DNA from: Methylocaldum sp002005105
GTDB lineage: Bacteria > Pseudomonadota > Gammaproteobacteria > Methylococcales > Methylococcaceae
NCBI RefSeq assembly: GCF_051027545.1
Contig: NZ_CP194902.1
Span: forward strand, 4,216,001-4,280,000
Reading direction: 5' to 3'
DNA: 64,000 nucleotides
This document shows, piece after piece, positions 15,955 through 24,848 of the stretch; position 1 is the stretch's first letter; each line of letters starts with the position of its first letter. Made by a program: the position numbers and the translations under genes. The notes beneath the pieces are model-generated. The model did no database searches. It saw only the letters and a list, made by a program, of their open reading frames with translations, and was not told the origin of the DNA.

Positions 15955-17315
15955 GCTTTGTTCCGGAAACCCGGCGGCTGTTCGACGATCTCGCGGATAC
16001 GGCCTTCGCCGACTTGAAGGCCGGAGAAGCGCTCAGCCTCCAACTCAGCGCCGAAGATCAAACCTATGTGCGGTTCAACGATTCCAAAGTGCGGCAAGCC
16101 ACGGCCGTCTTGCAGAGAAACCTGGCACTCACCTTTCAGTGGGCTGGCCGTCAGGTGACTTTCATGTTTGACCTCAGCGGCCACCTCGATCACGATCGGG
16201 CGCTCCTGCGTTCCTGGTTGGAGCGGGCACGGCGGGAAGCTCGAACACTCCCGGAAGACCCTTTCGCGGTGCCCCTGCAAGACCATGGAACCAGCGAACA
16301 CGAACATTCCGGGACAGAGCCGGACGCCGCCGCTGCGGTCAAGGCCATCGCCCGCGTCACCCAAGGGACGGACTTTACCGGACTCTTGGCCGCGGGCCCG
16401 CAGGTCCGCGCGGTCCGCAATTCGGCGGGGTTGAACCACTGGTTTTCGACCGCATCCCTATGGGTGGATTATTCCCTGTTCACGACCAACGCGTCCGGAG
16501 ATAACAAGGCCGTCAAAGGTCGTTTCTGGGGGCCGGCATGGGATGAGGACCGGTTCCAGGCCGTCCTGGCTGCCGACAAGGCCCGGCTTGCCTTCTTGAA
16601 ACGCCCTGCCCGCCCGATTGCGCCTGGCGAGTATCGGGTGTACTTCGCGCCGGCCGCCGTCGCCGAACTGATCGCCATGTTCTCATGGGGCGCGCTCAGT
16701 TACCGGGCGTACCGGGATGGTAACTGTCCTCTCAAGCGACTGATCCAGGGTGAGGTCGGTCTGTCCGAACAGTTCACCTTGAAAGAAAACTTCTGCTTGG
16801 CGCTCACGCCGCGCTTCAACAGCCTGGGCGAGCTTCCGCCGGTGGAGTTGATGCTCATCGAGAAGGGGCAGTTGAAAAACCTGCTGGTGAGTTCCCGTTC
16901 CGCAAAACAATATGGCGTGCCGTCCAATGCGGCCGATCCGAGCGGCTGGTTCGGAGAGCATTTGCGCGCGCCGGAACTGATGGCCGGCAACCTGCCTGAG
17001 ACCGAGGTCCTGAACTGCCTGGGTACCGGTCTTTACGTGGGCAATCTGCATTACCTCAACTGGAGCGATGTCCAGGCCGCCCGGGTGACCGGCATGACCC
17101 GCTACGCCTGTTTCTGGGTCGAGAACGGCGAAATCGCGGCACCCATCAATGATCTGCGGTTTGACGACAGTTTGTATCGATTGTTTGGCTCGGCGCTCGA
17201 GGCGCTGACCCGGGAAAGCCCGATCCATCCCGCCATCGATACCTATCACTGTCGTGCACTCGGCGGCAGCAAGATACCCGGCGCGCTCGTCGGCACCTTT
17301 CGCTTCACGCTTTAA
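15951..17315 (+). CDS. TldE/PmbA-like partner protein
   Basis: A 454-aa TldE/PmbA-family protein without an HExxxH motif, the non-catalytic partner of the preceding TldD-like gene. The family fold is indicated by VRFNDSKVRQATAVLQRN at the N-terminus, RNSAGLNHWFSTAS in the middle and the C-terminal CLGTGLYVGNLHYLNWSD and GMTRYACFWVENGEI. The start is GTG 15951, overlapping the TldD stop and preceded by GGAGG at 15941-15945. Together they would form a heterodimeric protease; no peptide substrate gene is evident nearby. Confidence 0.87.
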   Translation: MSFVPETRRLFDDLADTAFADLKAGEALSLQLSAEDQTYVRFNDSKVRQATAVLQRNLALTFQWAGRQVTFMFDLSGHLDHDRALLRSWLERARREARTLPEDPFAVPLQDHGTSEHEHSGTEPDAAAAVKAIARVTQGTDFTGLLAAGPQVRAVRNSAGLNHWFSTASLWVDYSLFTTNASGDNKAVKGRFWGPAWDEDRFQAVLAADKARLAFLKRPARPIAPGEYRVYFAPAAVAELIAMFSWGALSYRAYRDGNCPLKRLIQGEVGLSEQFTLKENFCLALTPRFNSLGELPPVELMLIEKGQLKNLLVSSRSAKQYGVPSNAADPSGWFGEHLRAPELMAGNLPETEVLNCLGTGLYVGNLHYLNWSDVQAARVTGMTRYACFWVENGEIAAPINDLRFDDSLYRLFGSALEALTRESPIHPAIDTYHCRALGGSKIPGALVGTFRFTL

Positions 17316-17404
17316 ATAATCGGCACAGGGCCCGTTCCAGGCATTCTCAGGGAGCCCCCGGCGATTGGTTTTCGGCTAAAGGGGACGGCCATGTACGGCT
17401 TATA

Positions 17405-18504
17405 CTAACCGTAAAATAAAGAATGCCATATTCGTGTTAGGCTACGGCCATGAGATGCAAAAGAGACTCTGACGGGCGATCGATCGACAATCTCTCGCTC
17501 CAAGTCATGCGCCAGCAGGCGGTTAAAGCAGTCGGCAAAGGCGAGACCGTGGCCAGTGTTGCCGCCGCCTTTGGCGTCAATATCCGAACGGTATTTCGCT
17601 GGCTGTCGGACTTTGCCAGCGGTGGACAAAATGCCTTGCTGGCCAAATCGATTCCCGGTCGACCCCCGAAGGTGACCCCGGACGAAATGCGCTGGCTTGC
17701 CGAGACCGTGCGTGATCAGACGCCCCTGCAAATGAAGTTTGAATTTGGTCTGTGGACCTTGTTGCTGATCGGCGAAGTGATCTACCGGCAGTTCGGCAAG
17801 CGGCTGACCAAGCCCAGTGTGGGGCGGATCATGCGGATGCTGGGGTTTACCCCACAACGGCCATTGTATCGAGCCTGGCAACAAGACCCGGTGCTGGTCG
17901 AAAGGTGGCAGGCGGAAGCGTTTCCGCGCCTGCAAGCCGAGGCGAAACGGGCCGGTGCGGTGATCTATTTTGCCGATGAAGCGGGCCTTCGTTCCGATTA
18001 CCATGCGGGCACGACGTGGGCGCCGTGCGGCCGAACCCCGGTGGTCAAGGCGACCGGCCGGCGCTTTGGCCTGAATGTCATTTCCGCGGTCAGCGCTCGT
18101 GGCGATTTCCGTTTCATGGTCCAGGAGGGAACGGTCACGACGGTGGTCTTTCGGGAGTTTCTCAAACGCCTGATGGTCGGGGCCAAGCAACCGATCTTTC
18201 TGGTGGTGGACGGGCACCCGATTCATAAGGCCAAGTTGGTCAAAGACTACGTGGAACAGCAGCAGGGACGGCTGAAACTGGTGTACCTGCCCCCTTATTC
18301 CCCGCAACTGAACCCGGATGAGCAGGTCTCGGGGTCTGTGAATCCAGGGTGGCCAAACACTTACCCGAGAATAAAGCCGATTTGAAACGATGCCTGATCG
18401 GGGCCTCGCGGCGACTTCAGAAACTACCGCAGATCGTGGTCGCATTCTTCCGGCACCCTGAATGCCGATACGCCATAACATGACAATACTTTCTTTACGC
18501 TTAG
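17405..18504 (+). mobile_element. IS630 family insertion sequence, inactivated
   Basis: A 1100-bp element bounded by inverted repeats CTAACCGTAAA (left, 17405) and CTAAGCGTAAA (right end read on the other strand, 18504), flanked by TA at 17403-17404 and 18505-18506, the TA target duplication of IS630/Tc1. It contains one transposase frame that is broken by a frameshift near 18340. Confidence 0.88.
17450..18483 (+). pseudogene. IS630 transposase, frameshifted
   Basis: The frame starts MRCKRDSDGRSIDN and has an N-terminal helix-turn-helix (VASVAAAFGVNIRTVFRWL) and the DDE core: FADEAGLRSDYHAG, FLVVDGHPIHKAK and LPPYSPQLNPDE. After DEQVSGSV the phase shifts near 18340. The expected continuation (SRVAKHLPENKADLKRC, ending FFRHPECRYAIT) is in the -1 frame to a TGA at 18481-18483, as if one base were lost. 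A Ser replaces the Trp normally following DEQV. The enzyme is probably inactive. Confidence 0.88.
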
Positions 18505-18562
18505 TAACTGCCGGAGCAATATACTATAAAACTTATTATGTTAGCGAACCCAGGTGAAAGAA

Positions 18563-18958
18563 ATGAGTATGAAATCCAGCTTAATAAAAATGGCAATAAA
18601 ATTGACACCCAATAGATTGATTATTTGGGTGGCGAATATAATCCTTAAGGGTATTGCAGAATTAAAGAAATTTCGTTTTGACCTCGACGCGCGAACAATC
18701 TACGTTCAAACAAGGCTCTACGGTGAACAGGAAGCAATTGAAGTTTATCTGGAAGATTTTGCTGTTTTTAAGGACGGTGATTCCTACAGATTCATTATCC
18801 ACCAGGCAAAATCGGACCGCCTTTGGCTGAATAACTTATTGTCCCGTATCGCAGGAAAAGCCTGGGAAATTCCTGCTATACCGCCATTGACGGCTCAACT
18901 CGAGCTTGCAGCCGAGTTGTTCAAAGCCAAATCTCCGGCACTGGGAAAAATCGATTGA
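18563..18958 (+). CDS. hypothetical protein, low-GC
   Basis: A 131-aa protein with no recognised family. The N-terminus (MSMKSSLIKMAIKLTPNRL) is basic and amphipathic, followed by a short hydrophobic stretch (IIWVANIILKGIAEL) and a folded-looking domain with FDLDARTIYVQTRLYG and DSYRFIIHQAKSDRLW. AGGTG six bases before the ATG at 18563 fits; a GTG at 18554 is a longer alternative. Its AT-rich composition differs from its neighbours and it follows directly after the IS630 element, so horizontal origin is likely. Confidence 0.65.
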   Translation: MSMKSSLIKMAIKLTPNRLIIWVANIILKGIAELKKFRFDLDARTIYVQTRLYGEQEAIEVYLEDFAVFKDGDSYRFIIHQAKSDRLWLNNLLSRIAGKAWEIPAIPPLTAQLELAAELFKAKSPALGKID

Positions 18959-19063
18959 GATTACACCCTTCCGCACGGCCTATACCTGCGCCGTCGGTGC
19001 GGATCGCTTCCACGATAAGATCATTCCGCCGGGTTGGATTGCCGATCTGAACGCGGCGTTCTA

Positions 19064-19162
19064 AGTACATTCAGGGAAGTCTTGCGGCATAGGCAACCTG
19101 CAGGACAACCCCGCCAATCAAGCCAATCTGTCGAGATTCGGCAAATATTTGCGGAATGTACT
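19064..19162. repeat. 99-bp palindromic element, type 1, copy A
   Basis: Terminal inverted repeat AGTACATTC/GAATGTACT, flanked by TA on both sides (19062-19063, 19163-19164). Nearly identical copies lie at 26744-26842 and 32630-32728. The inside has no coding capacity. Size, ends and TA flanks fit a MITE moved by an IS630/Tc1-type transposase. The bases 18959-19063 before it contain no gene that I can support. Confidence 0.88.
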
Positions 19163-19164
19163 TA

Positions 19165-19356
19165 GAGCATTTTCATACCGACTGTACGGGTACTTGCGCG
19201 TAGGTCGGAAATCCTTTTCCGACGGTGCAGTTGGGCCAACGGGTTCGTCGGCAAGGGATTGCCGACCTACGAATGCTTGAGTCGATCTACCCTGGCCGAA
19301 GGCGCCAACGACTCCGGCCAAGCCTGTTTTGCCGTACGAGCGAGATCAAAACGCTC
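19165..19356. repeat. 192-bp palindromic element, type 2, copy A
   Basis: Ends GAGCATTTTC and (other strand) GAGCGTTTTG, flanked by TA. The right-hand TA of the type 1 element is its left-hand TA, so the two elements abut. Inside are the widespread hairpin units GTAGGTCGGAAATCC (19201) and GTCGGCAAGGGATTGCCGAC (19248). It ends eight bases before the sorB stop codon. Confidence 0.85.
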
Positions 19357-19364
19357 TAACGCCG

Positions 19365-19670
19365 TTATTCGACGCCGTAATACGTCGTCAGATAATCCAG
19401 AATCACCGACATGTCGTCCTGGCTGATCGGCGCTCCCATGACATTCACCATTTTGTCGACGGTCGCTTGCCAGTCGGTTCGTTTCATGAAAAGGGAGTTC
19501 ATCTGGATATAGTCGATACTGTGGCACATGACGCAATTGGCCATCACGGTATCGCGTCCCGCCCCTTCCTTGAGCTCTATCTGCGCCTCTCCCGCAAAGG
19601 CGCTAGTGGAAAAAACCGCGACTAGCGCTAGCAGCAGCGTGTTGAGCATCTTCATGACATGGGCACTCAT
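19365..19670 (-). CDS. sorB: sulfite dehydrogenase cytochrome c subunit (SorB-like)
   Basis: A 101-aa periplasmic monoheme cytochrome c. It has a signal peptide (MLNTLLLALVAVFSTSAFAG region), heme-binding CVMCH (NCVMCHSIDY) and a distal Met candidate (VNVMGAPISQ). It would take electrons from the molybdenum subunit encoded just upstream and pass them to cytochrome c or the oxidase. The ATG at 19670 overlaps the sorA stop (ATGA). An internal ATG at 19655 is an alternative start. The gene's 3' end abuts a type 2 repeat. Confidence 0.88.
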   Translation of the reverse strand: MSAHVMKMLNTLLLALVAVFSTSAFAGEAQIELKEGAGRDTVMANCVMCHSIDYIQMNSLFMKRTDWQATVDKMVNVMGAPISQDDMSVILDYLTTYYGVE

Positions 19671-20878
19671 GCGACCACCACATTGATCCGTTGCACCACG
19701 TTGTTGTGGTAACCCGCTGGATTGAAGATGAGTTCGTAAACCTGGGTGCTTCCCTGCCGGCTCGTCGCCCTCGCCATGAGCACATGTTTGCCGCCCCGGC
19801 GTGGCGTGAAGGTGTGGTGCCAGGCGCGGAACGAGAAACGACCGTAGTCCTGTTCGAGCTGCGCGTCCCGCCACGTCCTGCCGCCGTTCACCGAAACTTC
19901 GACCGTTCGGATTCCATGCCCCCCGTCCCACGCAAGCCCTTTGACCGTCACCGGTTTGCCCGCATGCAAGCGCTGCCCTTCCTCGATGTTGGTCATGAGA
20001 GAATTGACCACCATATCGGTAATCGGCGTATTGTCCTCCCCTTCTTGCGAAAGAAATCGCTCGATGTGCGGGAATTTGTCTTTCGGTATCCGGTAAGCCC
20101 TGCTCATCCAGAATCCCGTTTCCGGTTTCGGCATCGCGCTGATGGACGTCAGCTGTTTCACCCAGTAGGTCCCCGACCAACCGGGCACCACCAGGCGTAC
20201 CGGAAAGCCGTTCCAATGAGGCAGGGCCTCGCCATTCATCTCGTAGGCGACCAGGGTGTTCTCGTCGAGGGCTTTCCATAGCGGAAGACTCTTGACGAAA
20301 TCGGGGGTCTCGTCGATAGCTCCGTAATCGGCGCCGTCGAAGACGATTTCCAGCGCATCCGACTTGAGTCCTGCTCTCGCCAGCACGTCCTTGAGGCGAG
20401 CGCCCTTCCATCGCGCATTGCCCATGGCGCCCGCTCCCCATTGGACGCCGGGCACATGCGGCTCGGAAAAGCCGCGGCGATTCCCGGCACATTGGCACAC
20501 GGCAAACAGTTCGACGGGCTCGAAATCCCGCTTGAGCTGGTCCAGCGTCAACTCGAAGGGATGCTCCACCGAGTCGCCCCCTACCTCGAGCCGCCAGGTT
20601 TCGGCGGCCACTTGCGGAATATGGGCAAGGTGCCAGCGCACGAAGAACTGGTCGTTCGGCGTGATGACGCCGCTGAAAGCCCTGACCGGCGTCTCGAAGT
20701 TCGGTGGCCGGTAGGTGCGCTTGATGAGGGGCTTCTTGCCGGACAATGCCGCCCGCACGGCGCTTTCCACCGCACCGATCGGCAGCTCGCCGGCCCGCAA
20801 TGATCGCGGCACCAACAAGCCCGGCCAGGTCACAACGACCCCGCCAACCAAACCCTTGAGAAAAGTCCGCCTATCCAA
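19667..20878 (-). CDS. sorA: sulfite:cytochrome c oxidoreductase, molybdopterin subunit (SorA-like)
   Basis: A molybdenum enzyme of the sulfite oxidase family (about 403 aa) that oxidises sulfite to sulfate in the periplasm. It has a twin-arginine signal (DRRTFLKGLVGG), the oxidoreductase molybdopterin domain with the Mo-ligand cysteine region FAVCQCAGNRRGFSEP and QWGAGAMGNARWKG, and a C-terminal dimerisation domain (GLAWDGGHGIRTVEVSVNGG). No ATG is available at the 5' end. TTG at 20878, with GGAG nine bases upstream, gives the typical start; TTG at 20893 is the alternative. It forms an operon with sorB. Confidence 0.9.
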   Translation of the reverse strand: MDRRTFLKGLVGGVVVTWPGLLVPRSLRAGELPIGAVESAVRAALSGKKPLIKRTYRPPNFETPVRAFSGVITPNDQFFVRWHLAHIPQVAAETWRLEVGGDSVEHPFELTLDQLKRDFEPVELFAVCQCAGNRRGFSEPHVPGVQWGAGAMGNARWKGARLKDVLARAGLKSDALEIVFDGADYGAIDETPDFVKSLPLWKALDENTLVAYEMNGEALPHWNGFPVRLVVPGWSGTYWVKQLTSISAMPKPETGFWMSRAYRIPKDKFPHIERFLSQEGEDNTPITDMVVNSLMTNIEEGQRLHAGKPVTVKGLAWDGGHGIRTVEVSVNGGRTWRDAQLEQDYGRFSFRAWHHTFTPRRGGKHVLMARATSRQGSTQVYELIFNPAGYHNNVVQRINVVVA

Positions 20879-21030
20879 GGTCTCGTTCTCCAATTCTTAG
20901 GGCATACTTTATTTCCCGGTTTCAACTAAGACCTCCCTGACCGATCGAACGTTGCAGCTTCGGACGAGTCGATCAGATCATGAGCCGAGATGACTTAACC
21001 GAAACGCTGATACGGGTCCAGCCAAAGCTG

Positions 21031-21148
21031 TTAAGGAAGCTCTGAATAAGTCCTTCGACAAGCTCAGGACGAACGGTAACGTATGGATTCCGTTCGTGGT
21101 TCGACAAGCTCGCCACGAACGGAATCCACTTGTTCAGAGCTTCCTTAA
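21031..21148. repeat. 118-bp fold-back repeat
   Basis: Perfect ends TTAAGGAAGCTCTGAA and TTCAGAGCTTCCTTAA enclose a second inverted pair (TGGATTCCGTTCG / CGAACGGAATCCA) and the common unit TTCGACAAGCTCAGGACGAAC. There is no coding capacity. It lies between sorA and the convergent-free hydrolase gene, and is probably a non-autonomous mobile palindrome. The remaining sequence of 20894-21256 holds no gene. Confidence 0.8.
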
Positions 21149-21256
21149 GGACCGAGTGACGGAAGCCCAAAGCTTTCAAGGTATGCCCTCGGTCCGGAGC
21201 AGCAGGAACGAAATCACCCGGAAACGTATACCGTCCCGATTTGCTTCCCGGCATAG

Positions 21257-22084
21257 CTATCCTTCGCAAGACTCGGGAAGGTTTCGGAGAAGGGGCCGAT
21301 GCTTTAATAGGAACTCCATCAGTACCTGATTGAACGCGTCCGGACGCTCCAGAGGCAGCATGTGCCGTGCGTCGCGGATGATCGAAAGTTCCGCCTGCGG
21401 CATTCTGGCCACATAGGTTTCCTTGACTGCTATCGGCGTGTAATCCCGATCCGAAGTGATCACGAGGGTCGGGCAGTGAATGGCGTCGAGATGATCCGCC
21501 ACGGTCCATCCGATCAAAGCCCGCAATGCGTCAAGGTAAGCCCGCGGATCATTCTCGGCCCACCGATCGATGAATAGCTGTCGGAGTTCTGCCTGTTCCG
21601 GCTCGGGGAAGAGACGCTTGCCCAGAACCTTTCCCATTTGGCGCATCCCCAGCAACCGGACGATAAGTTTCCGTTGGACGATCTGCAGTCGTGCTCTGAG
21701 CGTACGGAGGATGAATTCCGGGCCGCTGTTGACAATCACCAGGCTCTGCACGAGTTCCGGGGCGCTGATGGCGAGCTGAAAAGCGATCATGCCTCCCATC
21801 GAGAGGCCGACAACGTGAGTCGGACCCAGGGAGAGCAAGCGGATCAGTTCCGCCGTGTCCGCCGCAAACCCAAGAATACTGTAGGGGCCGGGCGGCTTGT
21901 CCGATCGGCCATGGCCGCGGAGGTCGAACGTGACCACGTGAAAACGTGGAGAAAAGTAAGCGAGCTGAGCTTCCCAATCCCGTGTGCTGGAGCCTAGGCC
22001 GTGGATGAAAAGCAGGGACGGGCCGTGCCCCAGGCTTTCATAATGGAGTTCTGCACCTCGTATTTGAAGTCTGGGCATGCTCAT
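21257..22084 (-). CDS. alpha/beta hydrolase
   Basis: A 275-aa soluble hydrolase. The oxyanion motif is LLFIHGLGSSTRDW, the nucleophile Ser sits in VVGLSMGGMIAF, the acid in ITSDRDYTP and the base His in DARHMLPLERP. The substrate cannot be read from sequence. It is the last gene of a minus-strand group (esterase, 3-hydroxybutyrate dehydrogenase, hydrolase), 60 bases after the dehydrogenase, which suggests a role in ester or polyester metabolism (inference). Confidence 0.88.
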   Translation of the reverse strand: MSMPRLQIRGAELHYESLGHGPSLLFIHGLGSSTRDWEAQLAYFSPRFHVVTFDLRGHGRSDKPPGPYSILGFAADTAELIRLLSLGPTHVVGLSMGGMIAFQLAISAPELVQSLVIVNSGPEFILRTLRARLQIVQRKLIVRLLGMRQMGKVLGKRLFPEPEQAELRQLFIDRWAENDPRAYLDALRALIGWTVADHLDAIHCPTLVITSDRDYTPIAVKETYVARMPQAELSIIRDARHMLPLERPDAFNQVLMEFLLKHRPLLRNLPESCEG

Positions 22085-22144
22085 TCCTTAAGCGGCGGGT
22101 TTCCGTTGCCGAGCTTGGCCTTGAGCGGCTCCGTCCTGAGCCGG

Positions 22145-22927
22145 TCAGCGGGCGATCCAGCCCCCATCGACCGGAAAGGCCGCCCCCGTGGTCGTCTTGG
22201 CCGCCTCGCTGCACAGGACAGCGGTCCAGGCGCCAATGTCCTCCGGGGTCGAAAATTGGAGCATAGGCTGCTTTTCGCGCAGGAGCGCCAGTTTGGCCTC
22301 TTCCGGCGAAATCCCCTGCTGTCGGGCCAAGTCCTCAATCTGTTTTTCGACCAGCGGGGTCAGCACCCAACCTGGGCAAATCGCGTTGCAGGTGATGCCG
22401 GCGTTAGCCGTCTCCAGGGCCACGACCTTGGTCAGGCCCAGGAGGCCATGCTTCGCCGCCACATAAGCGGCCTTGCCCTCGCTGCCTACCAGGCCGTGGG
22501 TTGAGGCAATGTTGATGATCCGTCCCCAACCGCGCCGCTTCATGCCCGGCAGCGCGGCTTTGATGGTATGGAAAGCGGCTGAAAGATTGACGGCGAGCAC
22601 GGTCTCCCACTGCGCATCCGGAAATTCCTCCAGCGGTGCCACATACTGAATACCGGCGTTGTTGACCAAAATGTCAATGGCACCGAAATCCGCCTCCATC
22701 GATTGGATCATGCCGCCGATGGCAGCCGGTTGTGAGAGGTCTGCGGGATAATAAGCGGTTTTCACACCCTGAGCGCGGCTCAAGTCCTGCGCCAATCTCT
22801 CGATCTCCGCGATCTCCCCGAAGCCATTCAAACCGATATGGCAGCCCTGCCGGGCGAGTTCGGTGGCGATGCCGAGACCGATGCCGCGGGTGGAACCGGT
22901 GACCAGGGCTATCTTCCCATGGAGCAT
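22145..22927 (-). CDS. 3-hydroxybutyrate dehydrogenase (SDR family)
   Basis: A 260-aa short-chain dehydrogenase that would interconvert 3-hydroxybutyrate and acetoacetate with NAD. Cofactor motif GSTRGIGLGIATELA, NNAG (ILVNNAGIQYV), catalytic Ser in NIASTHGLVGSEGKAAYVAA with Tyr-Lys in AAYVAAKHGLLG, and C-terminal TTGAAFPVDGGW. The HGLVGSEGKAAYVAAKHG block is characteristic of bacterial 3-hydroxybutyrate dehydrogenases. GGAG precedes the ATG by nine bases. Gene context (PHB depolymerase-type esterase upstream) supports polyhydroxybutyrate breakdown. Confidence 0.9.
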   Translation of the reverse strand: MLHGKIALVTGSTRGIGLGIATELARQGCHIGLNGFGEIAEIERLAQDLSRAQGVKTAYYPADLSQPAAIGGMIQSMEADFGAIDILVNNAGIQYVAPLEEFPDAQWETVLAVNLSAAFHTIKAALPGMKRRGWGRIINIASTHGLVGSEGKAAYVAAKHGLLGLTKVVALETANAGITCNAICPGWVLTPLVEKQIEDLARQQGISPEEAKLALLREKQPMLQFSTPEDIGAWTAVLCSEAAKTTTGAAFPVDGGWIAR

Positions 22928-23102
22928 GATTTATTCTCCGCCGTTCCTTGTGGACGCCTCATCCATGGACCTCATGGTCTTCGTTTAGGTTCCGGGAGAC
23001 CTTCCGCTTACTGGACGATCTCCTGATAGTGATGCGCTCGCAACCCAAAAACTTCCCGGTTAGACAGGAACGCAAGAGGCTTCTCACCGGCTCGCCGAGT
23101 TC

Positions 23103-24356
23103 TTACGGTTTGCCCTGCGAGTGCTTCCGGAAAAACCGGACCATCTCCTCCGAGGCGCTGGGTCCCTTGGGGTCGGTATACGAGACATCAGGACTTCCGC
23201 CCGACCAGCCGTGGCCCGCCCCATGAACTAGCCACTGCTCCATGACGACCTGGCCGCTCGCGTCGTGATAGATGGAGTGGGTATAGGAATGCCCGTGAGG
23301 CACCTGACTCCGGTTTGCCGTGACCCGCAATTTTCTTCCCGCGCCTGAGTGTACGGTTGCCCACTGCGCCAAAACCCGATCGCCATTGCCGGGGTGAACC
23401 GTGGTGTCCCGGTCTCCATGAAAGACGATGGTGGGGACGATCCGGAGTGCTTTCAGCGCTGCCGGGAAACTGCTTTCCCGCTGCAGCAGCGCAGCTGTTT
23501 CCCCCTGCTGCATGGCCGCGAAGGCGGAGGGGATGTCATGGGCGACACCGTAAGGGAGTCCGGAATGGACGCCGATGGCGGCGTAGAGCTCAGGGTAGTT
23601 CACTCCCATGACCATGGCCATCGCCCCGCCGGCCGAGTGTCCCGCCACGTAGATCCGCCCGGCGTCAAGGCCATGGGTGCTCACGATGTGCCGGGTCATG
23701 TCGGCAAGGATGGACGGTTCGCCATGATCCCGGTGCTGGTCGCTCGCCTTGAACCAGTTCCAGCATCGGGACGGATTGGCTTGGGGCGCTTGCTCGGGGT
23801 ACAGGACGAAAAATCCCTCCCGTTCCGCCAGGACATTCATGCGGGTGCCCGCGGCGAAGTCGTCCGGGTCCTGGGCGCAGCCATGGAGCATGACGATCAG
23901 CGGCAGGGCTTGTCCGTGGTAGCCGCTGGGAATATAGAGCTTATAGGCGCGGGTTCCGGCCGGGTTGGTGAAGGAACCTGTCATGAACTGCCCTCCTGCC
24001 TGAATGTCCGGGTTTGACTGGCTCGGTTTGGTTATTATGGATTCGAGTCCGGTTCGAAGCGAACGAAACGTAGCCTCGAAGGCGGACGACGGCGCGGAGG
24101 ATGGGCTCGCGTCGTGCGGGCTCCCATGCGCCGATGCCCCGCTGTCCGGTGGCGGCGTGAGTTGGGAAATGTCGTCGATGACGCGGCACGTGCTGTCAAT
24201 AGGTTCGTGACCGGAAGAGTCGGAGGTCTTCGAGGACGTGTCGGGTGCGAAACCGCCCCGGAGCGTGCGCCGGATGAGGGCGGCGGCTTCATCGAGCCGG
24301 CCCGAGCGGGTGAGCCGGGTGGCTTCCGCCATTACGGCGTGCAGTGCGTCGGTCAT
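23103..24356 (-). CDS. PHB depolymerase family esterase
   Basis: A 417-aa esterase of the polyhydroxybutyrate depolymerase family. After a helical N-terminus (MTDALHAVMAEATRLTRSGR) and a Ser/Pro-rich linker (about 50-110), the catalytic domain shows YKLYIPSGYHGQALPLIVML, HGCAQDPDDFAAGTR, nucleophile VAGHSAGGAMA, acid HGDRDTTVHPGN and His in HGAGHGWSGGSPD. There is no signal peptide, so an intracellular role or secretion by another route. AAAGGAG precedes the ATG at 24356, which is preferred over an upstream ATG at 24455. Confidence 0.88.
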   Translation of the reverse strand: MTDALHAVMAEATRLTRSGRLDEAAALIRRTLRGGFAPDTSSKTSDSSGHEPIDSTCRVIDDISQLTPPPDSGASAHGSPHDASPSSAPSSAFEATFRSLRTGLESIITKPSQSNPDIQAGGQFMTGSFTNPAGTRAYKLYIPSGYHGQALPLIVMLHGCAQDPDDFAAGTRMNVLAEREGFFVLYPEQAPQANPSRCWNWFKASDQHRDHGEPSILADMTRHIVSTHGLDAGRIYVAGHSAGGAMAMVMGVNYPELYAAIGVHSGLPYGVAHDIPSAFAAMQQGETAALLQRESSFPAALKALRIVPTIVFHGDRDTTVHPGNGDRVLAQWATVHSGAGRKLRVTANRSQVPHGHSYTHSIYHDASGQVVMEQWLVHGAGHGWSGGSPDVSYTDPKGPSASEEMVRFFRKHSQGKP

Positions 24357-24458
24357 AATCCAGGTCTCCTTTGGCGATTGTAACAGCGGCCATGGTTCGG
24401 TGGGTGGAGACATGTGAGCTGTAAGTGGATCTCCACCGGCGAGGCGGGAAAACAAGGT

Positions 24459-24848
24459 CTAGCGGATGCGGCCGGCCAAGGCCGATTTGACGTCCGCACT
24501 GGCCCGCAAGGCCCCTAGTACCGTGATGGACTCGATGGTGTCCCGTGCCAGTTCGGGCGAGACATCATCGCCGATGATGACCAGGCCCAGCACCTGAATT
24601 TGCAGCCTCTGTCCGGCCGTCCGTACCGCTTCCAGATCGCGGCGGGTGTACTCCTGCAGGCCGAGCACCAGGGTCTTGCGGGCCACGGTTTGTTTCACCA
24701 CCTCCGCGTGGGCGGCAAGTTGGTTGCGTATCGCGGTACGAATGAAGTCGGTGCGGTTGGAATAGAAGCCTTCCTGCACCAGCAAATCGATCTGCCCGAG
24801 GTCCACGAACCCCAAGTTGATCGTAATTTTCTCGGTTTCCCCTGCCAT
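24459..24848 (-). CDS. CopG family (ribbon-helix-helix) regulator
   Basis: A 129-aa protein with an N-terminal ribbon-helix-helix (KITINLGFVDLGQIDLLVQ and NRTDFIRTAIRNQL) and a C-terminal beta-rich domain (VLGLVIIGDDVSPELARDT) of NikR-like size but without NikR nickel-ligand histidines. It lies just upstream of, and in the same direction as, the PHB depolymerase-type gene (102 bases), so it may control that cluster. The ligand is unknown. Confidence 0.82.
   Translation of the reverse strand: MAGETEKITINLGFVDLGQIDLLVQEGFYSNRTDFIRTAIRNQLAAHAEVVKQTVARKTLVLGLQEYTRRDLEAVRTAGQRLQIQVLGLVIIGDDVSPELARDTIESITVLGALRASADVKSALAGRIR

Noticed and set aside
18325..18483. Programmed frameshift in the IS630 transposase
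   Set aside because: No slippery sequence or downstream structure is seen at the shift and the neighbouring Trp-to-Ser change points to decay.
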